Of a DNA stretch of 64,000 nt, positions 17,285 through 24,737 are shown one piece after another (position 1 is the stretch's first letter; every line of letters starts with the position of its first letter). The stretch spans positions 181,338 to 245,337 of the forward strand of contig JAEXFN010000051.1 in assembly GCA_023400055.1 (NCBI GenBank). The letters are read 5' to 3'. The notes under the pieces are model-generated. The model was not told where the DNA came from, searched no databases, and saw only the letters and a program-made list of their open reading frames with translations. The translations under genes were made by a program, and so were the position numbers. Source of the stretch: Bacillota bacterium (GTDB taxonomy: Bacteria > Bacillota > UBA4882 > UBA8346).

Positions 17285-18085
17285 ATGTCCAGTTCGGCTC
17301 CGCTCGGCGTATTTGATTCGGGAGTCGGCGGTCTTTCGGTGATGAAGGAAATCCGTTGGCTGCTGCCGGGCGAGGATCTGATTTATCTGGCCGATACCGG
17401 TCATTCTCCTTACGGGACCAAGCCGCTTGAGGAGATCCGCCGGCGGACGCTGGAAGTGGCTGATTTTCTGGCGGCGCAGGGAGTTAAGGCGATCGTGGTG
17501 GCCTGTAATGCGGCGTGTACGGCCGGGTTGGAACAGATCCGCGCGGCTCATCCCGATTTGCCGGTGATCGGGGTGGAACCGGCGCTCAAACCGGCCCACG
17601 GCCAGAGCAAGAACGGCAAGATCGGCGTGCTCTCCACCCATTTGACCCTGAGTGGCGAGCGGTTCGCCGGATTGGTCGAGCGTTACGGCGAGGGCAATGA
17701 GGTCTATACCCAGCCCGCGCCCGGCCTCGTCGAATTGGTGGAGGCGGGGCAGACCGACGGACCGGAGGCCGCGGCGTTGCTGAACAGTTATCTCCGGCCA
17801 TTGTTGGAACAGGGCATCGACACCTTGGTGCTCGGATGCACCCATTATCCCTTTTTGCGGCCGCTCATCCGCCAACTGGCCGGTCCCGAACTAACCGTTT
17901 TGGACACGGGGGCGGCGGTGGCCAAACAAACGGTCCGGGTATTGGCCGAACGGGATCTGTTGCAGCAACGCGCCGCTTCCGGCTGGGAAAGGTTTTATAC
18001 CAGCGGCGAACCGCGGGCGGTGACCCCGGTGGTCCGGCAACTGTGGGGCGACCCCCGGGCCGAAGTGCTCGGGGCGTCTTTCTAA
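17285..18085 (+). CDS. murI: glutamate racemase
   Basis: A 266-residue enzyme interconverting L- and D-glutamate to supply peptidoglycan synthesis. The N-terminus GVFDSGVGGLSVM carries the catalytic Asp/Ser. Cys74 (VVACNAACTAG) and Cys185 (LVLGCTHYPFL) with His187 are the acid/base residues; the first motif is usually ACNTA and here reads CNAACTA, a tolerated variant. GTTGTGGCGAGGTGATTCACG before the ATG at 17285 gives the ribosome site (GAGGTG). Last gene of an rmuC-cheD-murI run, followed at once by copy 2 of the two-hairpin element. Confidence 0.94.
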   Translation: MSSSAPLGVFDSGVGGLSVMKEIRWLLPGEDLIYLADTGHSPYGTKPLEEIRRRTLEVADFLAAQGVKAIVVACNAACTAGLEQIRAAHPDLPVIGVEPALKPAHGQSKNGKIGVLSTHLTLSGERFAGLVERYGEGNEVYTQPAPGLVELVEAGQTDGPEAAALLNSYLRPLLEQGIDTLVLGCTHYPFLRPLIRQLAGPELTVLDTGAAVAKQTVRVLAERDLLQQRAASGWERFYTSGEPRAVTPVVRQLWGDPRAEVLGASF

Positions 18086-18205
18086 AAGCCAGGGGATAAA
18101 GTCTGGCGAATCGGAAGATCGTCCGGTTTAAAACGATTTTACCCCCTGTTTTTTTGAGCTTTGGTGAACACTCCCCTCCTCCGGAGGGGTTTATTAATGC
18201 TTCGA
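18085..18205 (+). repeat. two-hairpin intergenic element, copy 2
   Basis: Begins at the last base of the murI stop codon. The first stem is GGGG-at-AAA (18092-18100) with TTTT-A-CCCC, followed by TGTTTTTTT, so it may also act as the murI terminator. The second hairpin CCCCTCC (18173-18179), loop TCC, GGAGGGG (18183-18189) is perfect. Flanking motifs AGCC, GATAAAGTC, GAGCTTT and GCTT match copies 1 and 3. Confidence 0.7.
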
Positions 18206-18241
18206 AAAATTGGACAACGCGGTTGGCCGATTTTGCAGGTA

Positions 18242-18268
18242 TTGAATAAGCCTTAGTCTGAATATAAT
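18242..18268 (+). promoter_or_regulatory. candidate promoter of the small RNA
   Basis: Perfect TATAAT at 18263-18268. TTGAAT at 18242-18247 gives a short 15-bp spacer. No open reading frame follows for almost 500 bp. Confidence 0.45.
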
Positions 18269-18274
18269 GAACCA

Positions 18275-18535
18275 TCTGAAGAGCGAGGGAGGCGAGTCAG
18301 CTCCAACCTACATACCATCCTTATGCAGAAAGTCTGTATTCGGCAGTGGGAAGGAGGAATGGCGGAGAAGCAAAAGTGTCATACCTTAGCGCAGTGTTTT
18401 TGACCAAAACAAATATCATCAATCTTATGGCTTCCGGATTTCAGACGGGTGCTGAAATCAGCGGAGCAAGATTCTTGTGATTGCAAGAATGATCGAAACC
18501 GACCCGGGACTGAATGTCCCGGGTTTTAATTTTTT
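18275..18535 (+). ncRNA. candidate structured RNA, about 260 nt, family unknown
   Basis: No gene lies here, but several stems do: ATGCAGA/TCTGTAT inside a longer CCATCCTT/AAGG..ATGG arm (about 18312-18370), CTGA/TCAG near 18450, and ATTCTTG/CAAGAAT at about 18470-18489. They end in a strong intrinsic terminator at 18502. With the TATAAT box just upstream this looks like an independent transcript. The conserved cores of SRP RNA, RNase P, tmRNA, T-box and common riboswitches were looked for by eye and not found; 6S RNA cannot be excluded. Confidence 0.45.
18502..18535 (+). terminator. strong intrinsic terminator
   Basis: ACCCGGGAC (18502-18510) pairs perfectly with GTCCCGGGT (18516-18524), followed by TTTAATTTTTT. 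Confidence 0.85.
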
Positions 18536-18762
18536 GAATTCACTCTTTTGGGATGCCGTTCAGCGCGGATGAGTGGTTTTGGGCATGGGCCGCCACAGAC
18601 GAAGAAAGTTCATTGGGACGCTCGCAGGTCTTATGCTTGCTGAATATATTATCTTAGCACGACGACAGAGAAGGATGGTTTTTCGGAAGAGGATTCCCCT
18701 ACGAGGATGCCTTTTCAGGGCGGATTTACGGTCGAGGGATTGAAGGAAGAAGCGATGTTTCG

Positions 18763-19119
18763 ATGAAGAACTGGCTATTCATTATCGGCCTGGTGGCGTT
18801 GCTGCTTTGTGGCCTGGCGTTTTCGGCATTCGCCGGAGCCCAGGATTTCGTGCTGGTCAACCGGACCGGCGTCGATCTCTACGGAGTGTATATTTCACCA
18901 TCCAATACCAATGACTGGGAAGAAAATGTTTTGCATTACGCATTGGAAGACGGCGATAGCATCCGGATCACTTTCACCAATTATCGGGAGACTTTTTGGG
19001 ACCTGATGATCAAGGACCGTTACGGCAATAGCGTCCAATGGCGCGGCTTAAACCTGCGCCGGATTGCCCGGGTGATTTTGTACTCCGACGGCAGCCGGAT
19101 CTGGGCGCAGTACGAATGA
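18763..19119 (+). CDS. small exported protein of unknown function
   Basis: A 118-residue protein with a clear signal peptide (about 1-25, LLLCGLAFSAFAGA), so it is probably secreted or cell-surface. The mature part is beta rich: VLVNRTGVDLYGVYISPSN, then a DW..N motif, DGDSIRITF and WDLMIKDRYGN. Small exported proteins of this style (opening with a LVNRTG-type strand) are known as uncharacterised families in several phyla; no function is established. The ATG at 18763 follows GGAAGGAAG; an ATG nine bases upstream runs into a stop. It has its own terminator. Confidence 0.75.
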   Translation: MKNWLFIIGLVALLLCGLAFSAFAGAQDFVLVNRTGVDLYGVYISPSNTNDWEENVLHYALEDGDSIRITFTNYRETFWDLMIKDRYGNSVQWRGLNLRRIARVILYSDGSRIWAQYE

Positions 19120-19190
19120 GACGCCCCATTCGTTGGGAATGAATCATGGCGAAAATGACAGCCCTTGCGATTCGAGGGCGAATTGAACAG

Positions 19191-19220
19191 CCCGGGGTTA
19201 GCTACCCCGGGTTTTATATT
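19191..19220 (+). terminator. terminator after the small exported protein
   Basis: CCCGGGG (19191-19197) pairs with CCCCGGG (19205-19211), followed by TTTTATATT. Confidence 0.8.
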
Positions 19221-19288
19221 GGCGAGGCTGATGATGCGGGGCGGAGTCGGCTCGGGCCCGCCGTCCGCCGGGTCAATTTGACGCGCTG

Positions 19289-19603
19289 AATTTAAATTTG
19301 GGGCCGGAAAATACATTTTCATTGGGAATTAATGGATTTTCGATCCCGATAATTGAAGTTTTGATCATCGCAATTGAATTTTTGAGCTTGAGAATTGAAT
19401 TTTCGATCCGGATAATTGAATTTTCTAACTCGATAAATAGATTTTCGATCTCAATAATTAAAAAATCGATCTGGAGAATCGAAAAATCGATCCCGATAAT
19501 CAAAAAATCGAGTCCAATAATTTAAAAATCGATCTAAATGATCGAATTATTGATCTGAATAATCAAATTATCGATCGGAATCATTCAAATTTCAAGTGAG
19601 ACA
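19289..19603. repeat. 21-bp-period degenerate tandem array B
   Basis: About 14-15 units in exact 21-bp register. The clear units begin at 19331, 19352, 19373, 19394, 19415, 19436, 19457, 19478, 19499, 19520, 19541 and 19562, with fainter ones at 19289 and 19310 and a partial one at 19583. The consensus is close to ATTGAATTTTCGATCCCGAT plus A. No insertion or deletion breaks the register although units differ at many positions. Both strands stay open and would encode heptapeptide repeats (IIRIENS-like), but without start signals. The rest of the 19120-19843 gap holds the upstream terminator and two palindromes. Confidence 0.85.
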
Positions 19604-19674
19604 CGCCGCAAAATGTAACCGCGGAGTTTAACTCGCTAAACAGATCGGCAATGAATGGACTGCAGATCCAGAGC

Positions 19675-19692
19675 GGTTGCCAACTGGCAACC
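19675..19692. promoter_or_regulatory. perfect inverted repeat upstream of the glutaredoxin gene
   Basis: GGTTGCCA, 2 bp, TGGCAACC: a perfect 8-bp dyad about 150 bp before the glutaredoxin start. It could be an operator. Its protein is unknown. Confidence 0.4.
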
Positions 19693-19752
19693 TGAAACTT
19701 AAAGTTTGAGACGAGTCGGGTCGGGCGGCCGGATTCATCCCATCGCTTCGGA

Positions 19753-19768
19753 CTCGGGGGACCCCGAG
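19753..19768. promoter_or_regulatory. second perfect inverted repeat upstream of the glutaredoxin gene
   Basis: CTCGGGG, GA, CCCCGAG: a perfect 7-bp dyad with a 2-bp centre, 75 bp before the gene. The loop is too short for an efficient RNA hairpin, so a DNA-binding site is likelier. Confidence 0.4.
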
Positions 19769-19843
19769 GCATAGGAATCTGCCGTCGGGGCAGAATACAT
19801 CCGAACCGTAAGCAGTGCAAATCATTGGGAGGAGTCCGATCAA

Positions 19844-20077
19844 ATGAATGAGGATATTACCGTCTATACCACGCCGACCTGCCCCTGGTGCAGCAAGGTC
19901 AAATCATACCTGAGCGAAAAGGGGGTCAGCTACCAAGAGGTCGATGTGGCGGCCGACGACACCGCCGCCCAGAAGCTTTATCAACTGACCGGGCAGCTCA
20001 GCGTGCCGGTGATTACCAAAGGCGAGCAGGTCGTGGTCGGTTTCAATGAATCGCAGCTCGAGAAGATCATCCATTAA
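19844..20077 (+). CDS. glutaredoxin-family thiol protein (Cp9/NrdH-like)
   Basis: A 77-residue redoxin. It has the CPWC active site (residues 13-16, TPTCPWCSKVK), the cis-proline loop (LSVPVITKG) and the VVGF motif of small glutaredoxins. Start ATG 19844 after GGGAGGAG. A flavoprotein disulfide reductase follows 9 bp downstream, so the pair is one operon. This matches the Clostridium pasteurianum Cp9/Cp34 arrangement, in which a small glutaredoxin passes electrons from a thioredoxin-reductase-like enzyme to peroxiredoxin. No peroxiredoxin gene is adjacent here. Substrate therefore inferred only. Confidence 0.9.
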   Translation: MNEDITVYTTPTCPWCSKVKSYLSEKGVSYQEVDVAADDTAAQKLYQLTGQLSVPVITKGEQVVVGFNESQLEKIIH

Positions 20078-20086
20078 GGGGTCGTC

Positions 20087-21028
20087 ATGGATTTGAATTA
20101 TGATCTGATCATTGTCGGAGCCGGGCCGGCCGGAATGACCGCCGGCGTCTTCGCGGCCCGCAAGGGATTAAAGACGGCCATCGTCAGCAAGGATCTCGGC
20201 GGCCAGGTCAATTGGACCACCGATATCGAAAACTACATGGGGTTTCAGGAGATCGACGGGCCCGCTTTGATGAAAAAGTTTGAAACTCAGGTCCAGGAGT
20301 TACACTTGGATCAAAAGCTGATCCCCGTCCGGGCGATTGCCCGCGAGGGAGAGGGCTTCCGGGTGAAAACCGAGTCCGGGGAAGAGTTGCGGGGCCGGGC
20401 GGTGCTGGTCTGTTCCGGCAAACGGCCCCGCACCTTGGATGTCCCCGGCGAGGTGGAGTTCAGGAACAAGGGCGTCAGTTACTGCGCCACCTGCGACGGG
20501 CCGCTTTTTAAGAATAAGGCCGTGGCGGTGGTGGGCGGCGGCAATTCCGCGCTCAAATCGGCCTTGGATCTGGCCAACTATGCCACGGAGATCCACCTGG
20601 TCTCGTTGACCCCGTTGACGGCCGACGCGGTTCTGGTGGAACGGTTGAACGGCAACTCCAAGGTCAAACAGCACCTCGAACACACGGTGGTCGAGGTACG
20701 GGGCGGGCCCATCGTCGACCGGATATTGCTAGAGGCGGTCCGGAGCAAACAACGGTTCGAGATTCCGGTGAGCGGAGTTTTCATTGAGATCGGCCTGGAA
20801 CCGAACGTGGACTTCTTGGGCGATCTGGTGGCGCGCAACGAGGCCGGCGAGGTGAAGATCGATTGTTATTGCCGGACCGATGTGCCGGGGCTCTATGCCG
20901 CCGGCGACGTCAGTTCGGTGCCGGAAAAGCAGATCATCATCGCCGCCGGGGAGGGCGCCAAGGCCGCCATCATCGCCTGGGAGGATCTCTTGCGCACCCG
21001 GGAGCCGGCTTTGGCGGGGAGCGTCTGA
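20087..21028 (+). CDS. thioredoxin-reductase-like flavoprotein (Cp34-type)
   Basis: A 313-residue FAD enzyme of the thioredoxin reductase family. It shows the FAD site GAGPAG (11-16), the redox pair CATC (Cys133/Cys136), the pyridine-nucleotide loop GGGNSA (150-155) and the C-terminal FAD motif GLYAAGDV. Two departures from NADPH-type TrxB: GGGDSA reads GGGNSA, and the HRRxxxR segment that holds the NADPH 2'-phosphate is replaced by SLTPLTA. That suggests NADH or another donor, as for Cp34 of C. pasteurianum, and fits the preceding glutaredoxin as partner. Confidence 0.9.
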   Translation: MDLNYDLIIVGAGPAGMTAGVFAARKGLKTAIVSKDLGGQVNWTTDIENYMGFQEIDGPALMKKFETQVQELHLDQKLIPVRAIAREGEGFRVKTESGEELRGRAVLVCSGKRPRTLDVPGEVEFRNKGVSYCATCDGPLFKNKAVAVVGGGNSALKSALDLANYATEIHLVSLTPLTADAVLVERLNGNSKVKQHLEHTVVEVRGGPIVDRILLEAVRSKQRFEIPVSGVFIEIGLEPNVDFLGDLVARNEAGEVKIDCYCRTDVPGLYAAGDVSSVPEKQIIIAAGEGAKAAIIAWEDLLRTREPALAGSV

Positions 21029-21142
21029 ATCAGTTATCGGGCGAAACGCATCGGAATGCTGAACCAACTAGCGCAGAGAAGCTTGGTTCAGCGTTCGTTT
21101 ATGAACGGGCGCAGCCACAATCAGTGGCGTTCCTTCCGCCAA

Positions 21143-22327
21143 TTAGCGCGGAAAGGACCAGTTGAGGACGGGTTCTTTCACGCCAAAGATCGAGAAATCC
21201 AACTCCTCTTCCACATAGTCGTTGTTGGTCTCATTGACGAAATTGAGCAGCGGTTCCAGATCCACCGCCAGCTCCTGCAATTGGCGTTTGGCCTTGATAT
21301 CCTGCATTTCCTGGTCCACCTGCGCCTTGAGCTCGCTGAATTTCTGCTCGGGGAAGGGCAATCCGGCCAGCAGGGTAAAGACCTTGATCGGTTTGGCGCC
21401 GAGCAGATCCTTCAACCCTTCTTTATGATAGACCCCCCGGCAGAAGCGGCCGCTGCTGACTCTTTTTTTGATCTCCTCGAACAGCCGGTTGATCTGCTGA
21501 CCGTCTTTGTCGAACGACTTCGGTCGCTCGATGATCAGCGCCACCGCGGTGGCCCGGGCGACGTCGCCGCATTCGAAGACCGTGCTCCGCCACATCTCGG
21601 TCACGGCTGAAGCCAGCGCCGTCTCGTTCTCGGAAAACTCGATGTTGGCCTCGGAGAAGATCAGGCAACCCTTCTCATAGAACATCCCTTTGTAGTCCTC
21701 GGTATCGAAAGCGGTGATCGAGGACATCTTGGAATAATTATAAAGATTGATAAAGTCCTTGTAGATCACGGAGTTGGCTTCGTCGTAAAACTTCTCGTAG
21801 GACAGGTTGCCGCTGGAAAAGATCTGCTGCTTCAGCTTGTCGTTGTCGATGATGATCATGCTCCGGAAGTTCTTGCTCATGTTTTGCAGGTCGTAAAGCT
21901 GTTTGGCGGCGATCAGCGCGTTGACCTTTTCAACCGTCCCCTCATCGGCGGTGGGCAGGGTGATGATGGCGCCGTGTTTCTTGCCCATGGCCGCCAGCAA
22001 GGTGATCAGCTGGACGATGCCCAGGCTCCCGGTGCCGCCGCCCAGGCCGGCCACGACCCAGATCAGGTCGGAGCGGTCCATGGTCAGTTGGATCTTCTCG
22101 CGGATCTGATCGCGATAACGGATGATCGCCAATTCGCCGAGGCGAATATTTTTGCCGGCCCCGCCCTCGGTGACCTTGGTCAGGACCCGCAGATGGGGCG
22201 GGATATCGTCCAGCTCCGCCAGGTCCGTCTCGGCGGTGTTAATCGCCAGGCAGGGGAAGTCTTTGGCGAAGGCGTTGACGATATTGCAACCACCCTGGCC
22301 GATTCCGATAAAACCGAAATTCAACAA
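21143..22327 (-). CDS. tubulin/FtsZ-family GTPase, TubZ-like
   Basis: A 394-residue tubulin-superfamily protein. It has the N-terminal nucleotide fold (GFIGIGQGGCNIV, 5-17), an AINTAETDL strand/loop, the tubulin signature GGGTGS (96-101) and a T7-like loop ITAFDTEDYKGMF in which Asp208 and Asp211 fit the catalytic Dxx(D/E) spacing. After about 330 the chain is helical, ending in an acidic then aromatic tail (EEELDFSIFG). It is longer and more divergent than cell-division FtsZ, which binds FtsA and lies near other division genes; TubZ of plasmid partition systems is closer in style. The TTG start at 22327 overlaps the end of the upstream winged-helix gene, after AAAGGAGG. Confidence 0.82.
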   Translation of the reverse strand: MLNFGFIGIGQGGCNIVNAFAKDFPCLAINTAETDLAELDDIPPHLRVLTKVTEGGAGKNIRLGELAIIRYRDQIREKIQLTMDRSDLIWVVAGLGGGTGSLGIVQLITLLAAMGKKHGAIITLPTADEGTVEKVNALIAAKQLYDLQNMSKNFRSMIIIDNDKLKQQIFSSGNLSYEKFYDEANSVIYKDFINLYNYSKMSSITAFDTEDYKGMFYEKGCLIFSEANIEFSENETALASAVTEMWRSTVFECGDVARATAVALIIERPKSFDKDGQQINRLFEEIKKRVSSGRFCRGVYHKEGLKDLLGAKPIKVFTLLAGLPFPEQKFSELKAQVDQEMQDIKAKRQLQELAVDLEPLLNFVNETNNDYVEEELDFSIFGVKEPVLNWSFPR

Positions 22328-22602
22328 ATGCGTGAGCCTCCTTTCTGTTCCCGGTAAAGTGCAAAAAATCTTCGTCCCGCGCTGGATAACGAATAAACCC
22401 GGCTGCGGCCGACCGCCGTGCCGTCGATCAAGCCGGCTCCTTCCAAGCGGCGGAGGGCGGACTGGGCGGACGAATACGAAAGTTCGGTTTTTGTTTTAAG
22501 CTGTTCGCGGTTCAAGTCTTCTTTCTGTAATGCAATCAGGATCAATCCGCAGGGACGATCAAGCCTTGCCGCCAGTTGCTTGATACAATGGTCACAGAGC
22601 AT
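22321..22602 (-). CDS. small winged-helix DNA-binding protein, TubR-like position
   Basis: A 93-residue protein with a winged helix: LNREQLKTKTELSYSSAQSALRRLEGAGLI followed in parts by the wing GTAVGRSRVYSLSSAGRRFF. The N-terminus has Cys3, Cys6 and Cys18 (LCDHC...RPCG), perhaps for metal. It precedes and overlaps the TubZ-like gene by 7 bp, exactly where plasmid type III partition operons keep tubR, the adaptor that binds centromeric tubC repeats. It could instead be a plain ArsR/MarR-like repressor of the operon. The ATG at 22602 follows AGGAGGGG. The 60 bp upstream show no obvious iterons. Confidence 0.7.
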   Translation of the reverse strand: MLCDHCIKQLAARLDRPCGLILIALQKEDLNREQLKTKTELSYSSAQSALRRLEGAGLIDGTAVGRSRVYSLSSAGRRFFALYREQKGGSRIC

Positions 22603-22719
22603 TTGATGACCCCTCCTGAGATTAATATATATGCCAAAGATATCAGATTCATTACAAAAGGCCGGGTTAAGCGGGGCCGATGACCGGAGGCTCCTGCCAG
22701 TGTCGCGGCGTTGCCGGGC

Positions 22720-22748
22720 TTGACCCGCCTGCAGGCTTCGGGTACAAT
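22720..22748 (+). promoter_or_regulatory. promoter of the racemase (pseudo)gene
   Basis: TTGACC (22720-22725), a 17-bp spacer and TACAAT (22743-22748), about 150 bp before the ATG at 22901. Confidence 0.6.
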
Positions 22749-22900
22749 AAGGTCAATAACTTACCAATGAAGCATGAACGCCAACGCCGAAATAAAACGG
22801 ACCATTCAGCGAAGCCGGTGGAATTCCACAACCGGGCGCAACGGGTTCCAATATTCGCGGCGCTGACGCGGGAGTAGACTTGGAGAGGAACAGGAACATC

Positions 22901-23603
22901 ATGCCCGAAACGCTCATCGGGATCCTGGCCGGCATGGGGCCGCGTTCGACCGCGCCGTTTCTGGAGGCGGTCTACGACCAATGCCAGCTGCAATACGGCG
23001 CCACGTATGATAACGATTATCCGCCGATCTTGGTTTATTCGTTGCCGACGCCGTTCTACCTGGATCGGCCCATCGATCATCGGGCGCTGCGGACGGCGAT
23101 CGCCGCCGGACTCCGCAAGCTGGAGCAAGCCGGGGCTGGCTACATCGCCATGCCCTGCAATACCGCCCACCTTTATTTACGATCAGTTGCGGCAGGAGCT
23201 CGGGGTCCCGCTGCTGAATATCGTCAGCGAGACCATGGGCTGTCTGCCGGCGGAAGCGCGCCGGGTTACCGTCCTGGCGACTCCGCCCACTCTGGAAGCC
23301 GGAGTCTATCAAGCGGGCTTGGCCGCGGCCGAGCACCGGCTAATCTGCGCGCCGGATTGGCAGAGCCGGATTACCGCGCTCATTCAGATGATCAAGGCCA
23401 AAACGGACCGCCGGATCATTGGGGAGGCTTGGAACGGCCTGTTGGAAACGGTGCGGTGCGCCGGAGCGGACACGGTGATCCTGGCTTGCACCGATCTGAG
23501 CCCGCTGGCGGAGGAAGCTCCAGCCGGAATGCTGGTGTTGGATTCGGCGCAGGCTTTGGCAAAAGCGGTGGTGAACCGTTACCGGAACCGGAACGCCGGA
23601 TGA
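22901..23603 (+). pseudogene. aspartate/glutamate racemase family, frameshifted
   Basis: One racemase is split over two frames. The first frame gives ETLIGILAGMGPRSTAPF through MPCNTAH (first catalytic Cys) and then loses similarity. The second frame picks up at FIYDQLRQELGVPLLNIV and runs to ILACTDLSPL (second catalytic Cys) and the stop at 23603. Joining them as CNTAH-FIYDQ needs removal of one base in the cccacc run near 23168-23173. So the gene is probably inactivated by a +1 insertion, unless this is a sequencing error. The ATG at 22901 is preferred; a TTG lies seven codons upstream. The family racemises aspartate, glutamate or other amino acids. Confidence 0.8.
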
Positions 23604-23643
23604 CTCGGCGTCGGGAGCCGCCGGCGCGAGCGGGCTTATTTTA

Positions 23644-23774
23644 GAAGCCACGTGATAAAGTCGCTTAAATTTTGAAATCAGTTTATAAAGAGTCAGATCG
23701 ATTTTATCACTCGCTTTTCTGAGCTTTTGTGACCGCCCTGACCTTCGGGCGGGGTTTATCACAACGCTTTTAGG
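23644..23774 (+). repeat. two-hairpin intergenic element, copy 3
   Basis: The first stem GTGATAAA (23652-23659) pairs perfectly with TTTATCAC (23703-23710). The second hairpin CCGCCC (23733-23738) pairs with GGGCGG (23747-23752) and is enclosed by AGCTTTTGTG with CACAACGCT. It lies between the racemase and the M50 gene, ending in the latter's ribosome site. Confidence 0.75.
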
Positions 23775-23785
23775 AGGGATAGTTT

Positions 23786-24436
23786 TTGTTCAATTTAGAG
23801 ATGCTGCGCGAGACCTTGTTGATGTTGCCGGCGATCCTGTTCGGCTTGTGTTTCCACGAGTTCAGCCACGCCTATTCCGCCTATAAACTGGGGGATCCGA
23901 CCCCCCGCGAACAAGGCCGGTTGAATCTGAATCCGATGAACCATATCGATCCGCTCGGCTTCATCCTGTTGCTGGTGGCCCATTTCGGCTGGGCCAAACC
24001 GGTGCAGATTAATCCGGAAGCCTTTAAACATCCCAAACGGGACGAGGTCATCGTTTCGCTGGCTGGCCCCGCGGCCAATCTGGTGAGCGCCTTCGCCTTC
24101 GCCCTCCTGGTCAAGCTGGCCATCGACCTGCGCTGGTACGCCATAGCCACTTACGGCAGGCCGCTGATAACCATCCTGATCTATTTCGTCCAGATCAATC
24201 TGGTGCTGGCCTTCTTCAATCTGCTGCCCATCCCGCCGCTGGACGGTTCGCATTTATTATTCGTCATCCTGCCGGACAGCTGGCAATCGTTCAAGTGGAA
24301 CCTCTACCGTTACGGCAGCCTGATTCTGATCGCCATCATCCTGTTGCAAAGTTATGCCCAGTTTGACATCCTGCCCATCGGCCGGCTGGTGCAAGCGGTC
24401 TATAACGGCATCTTCCAGCTGCTGGGCGTGAAGTAA
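23786..24436 (+). CDS. site-2 protease family (M50) membrane metalloprotease
   Basis: A 216-residue membrane protein with about five hydrophobic helices. Zinc ligands are seen in HEFSH (His24, Glu25, His28) and the distal Asp153 in LLPIPPLDG. This is the compact class of M50 proteases lacking a PDZ domain, widespread in Bacillota (YwhC-like), whose substrates are mostly unknown. The TTG at 23786 is chosen because AGGAGGG stands 8 bases before it. It is followed by a clear terminator. Copy 3 of the hairpin element runs up to its leader. Confidence 0.9.
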   Translation: MFNLEMLRETLLMLPAILFGLCFHEFSHAYSAYKLGDPTPREQGRLNLNPMNHIDPLGFILLLVAHFGWAKPVQINPEAFKHPKRDEVIVSLAGPAANLVSAFAFALLVKLAIDLRWYAIATYGRPLITILIYFVQINLVLAFFNLLPIPPLDGSHLLFVILPDSWQSFKWNLYRYGSLILIAIILLQSYAQFDILPIGRLVQAVYNGIFQLLGVK

Positions 24437-24512
24437 GGGCGGATTCGAAGGAAGGTTTAAACTCCAAAAATCAATTATCCAGTCGAACAATTGGAAAAAT
24501 TTTTCTAGCAAC

Positions 24513-24550
24513 AAGCGCTCGGATGAGTAACGGGCGCTTTACTTTTTTGC
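24513..24550 (+). terminator. terminator of the M50 gene
   Basis: AAGCGCTCG (24513-24521) pairs with CGGGCGCTT (24531-24539), then TACTTTTTT. Confidence 0.8.
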
Positions 24551-24637
24551 GGCGGATCGCTTCAATCTCATAGTTCCCGCAGCAGCGCTTTGGCCTGTGA
24601 AGGAATGCTGTAGCGATACAGTTGACTTTACGGCCGC

Positions 24638-24665
24638 TTGTCAGTTTGGCAGAAAATGTTATCAT
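24638..24665 (+). promoter_or_regulatory. candidate promoter of the PHP gene
   Basis: TTGTCA (24638-24643), 16-bp spacer, TATCAT (24660-24665), about 70 bp before the start. Confidence 0.5.
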
Positions 24666-24737
24666 GGTTTTAGGGTTCGCAACAACTGCTTTCCAACTCT
24701 GAAATGGAAAGCGTCTGGGGAAAGGAGGTGCCTGTTG

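Noticed and set aside
18275..18535. T-box, SRP RNA, RNase P, c-di-GMP or cobalamin riboswitch
   Set aside because: None of their conserved core sequences could be found by eye; left as an unclassified RNA.
19273..19525. Frames on both strands encoding heptapeptide repeats (IIRIENS-like)
   Set aside because: The pattern follows from a 21-bp DNA repeat; there is no start signal, and both strands are equally open.
19289..19603. CRISPR-like tandem structure
   Set aside because: Units are head to tail with no unique spacers and no cas genes nearby.
21143..22327. Ordinary cell-division ftsZ
   Set aside because: Sequence beyond the nucleotide motifs is too divergent, no ftsA or mur cluster is near, and it is coupled to a winged-helix gene.
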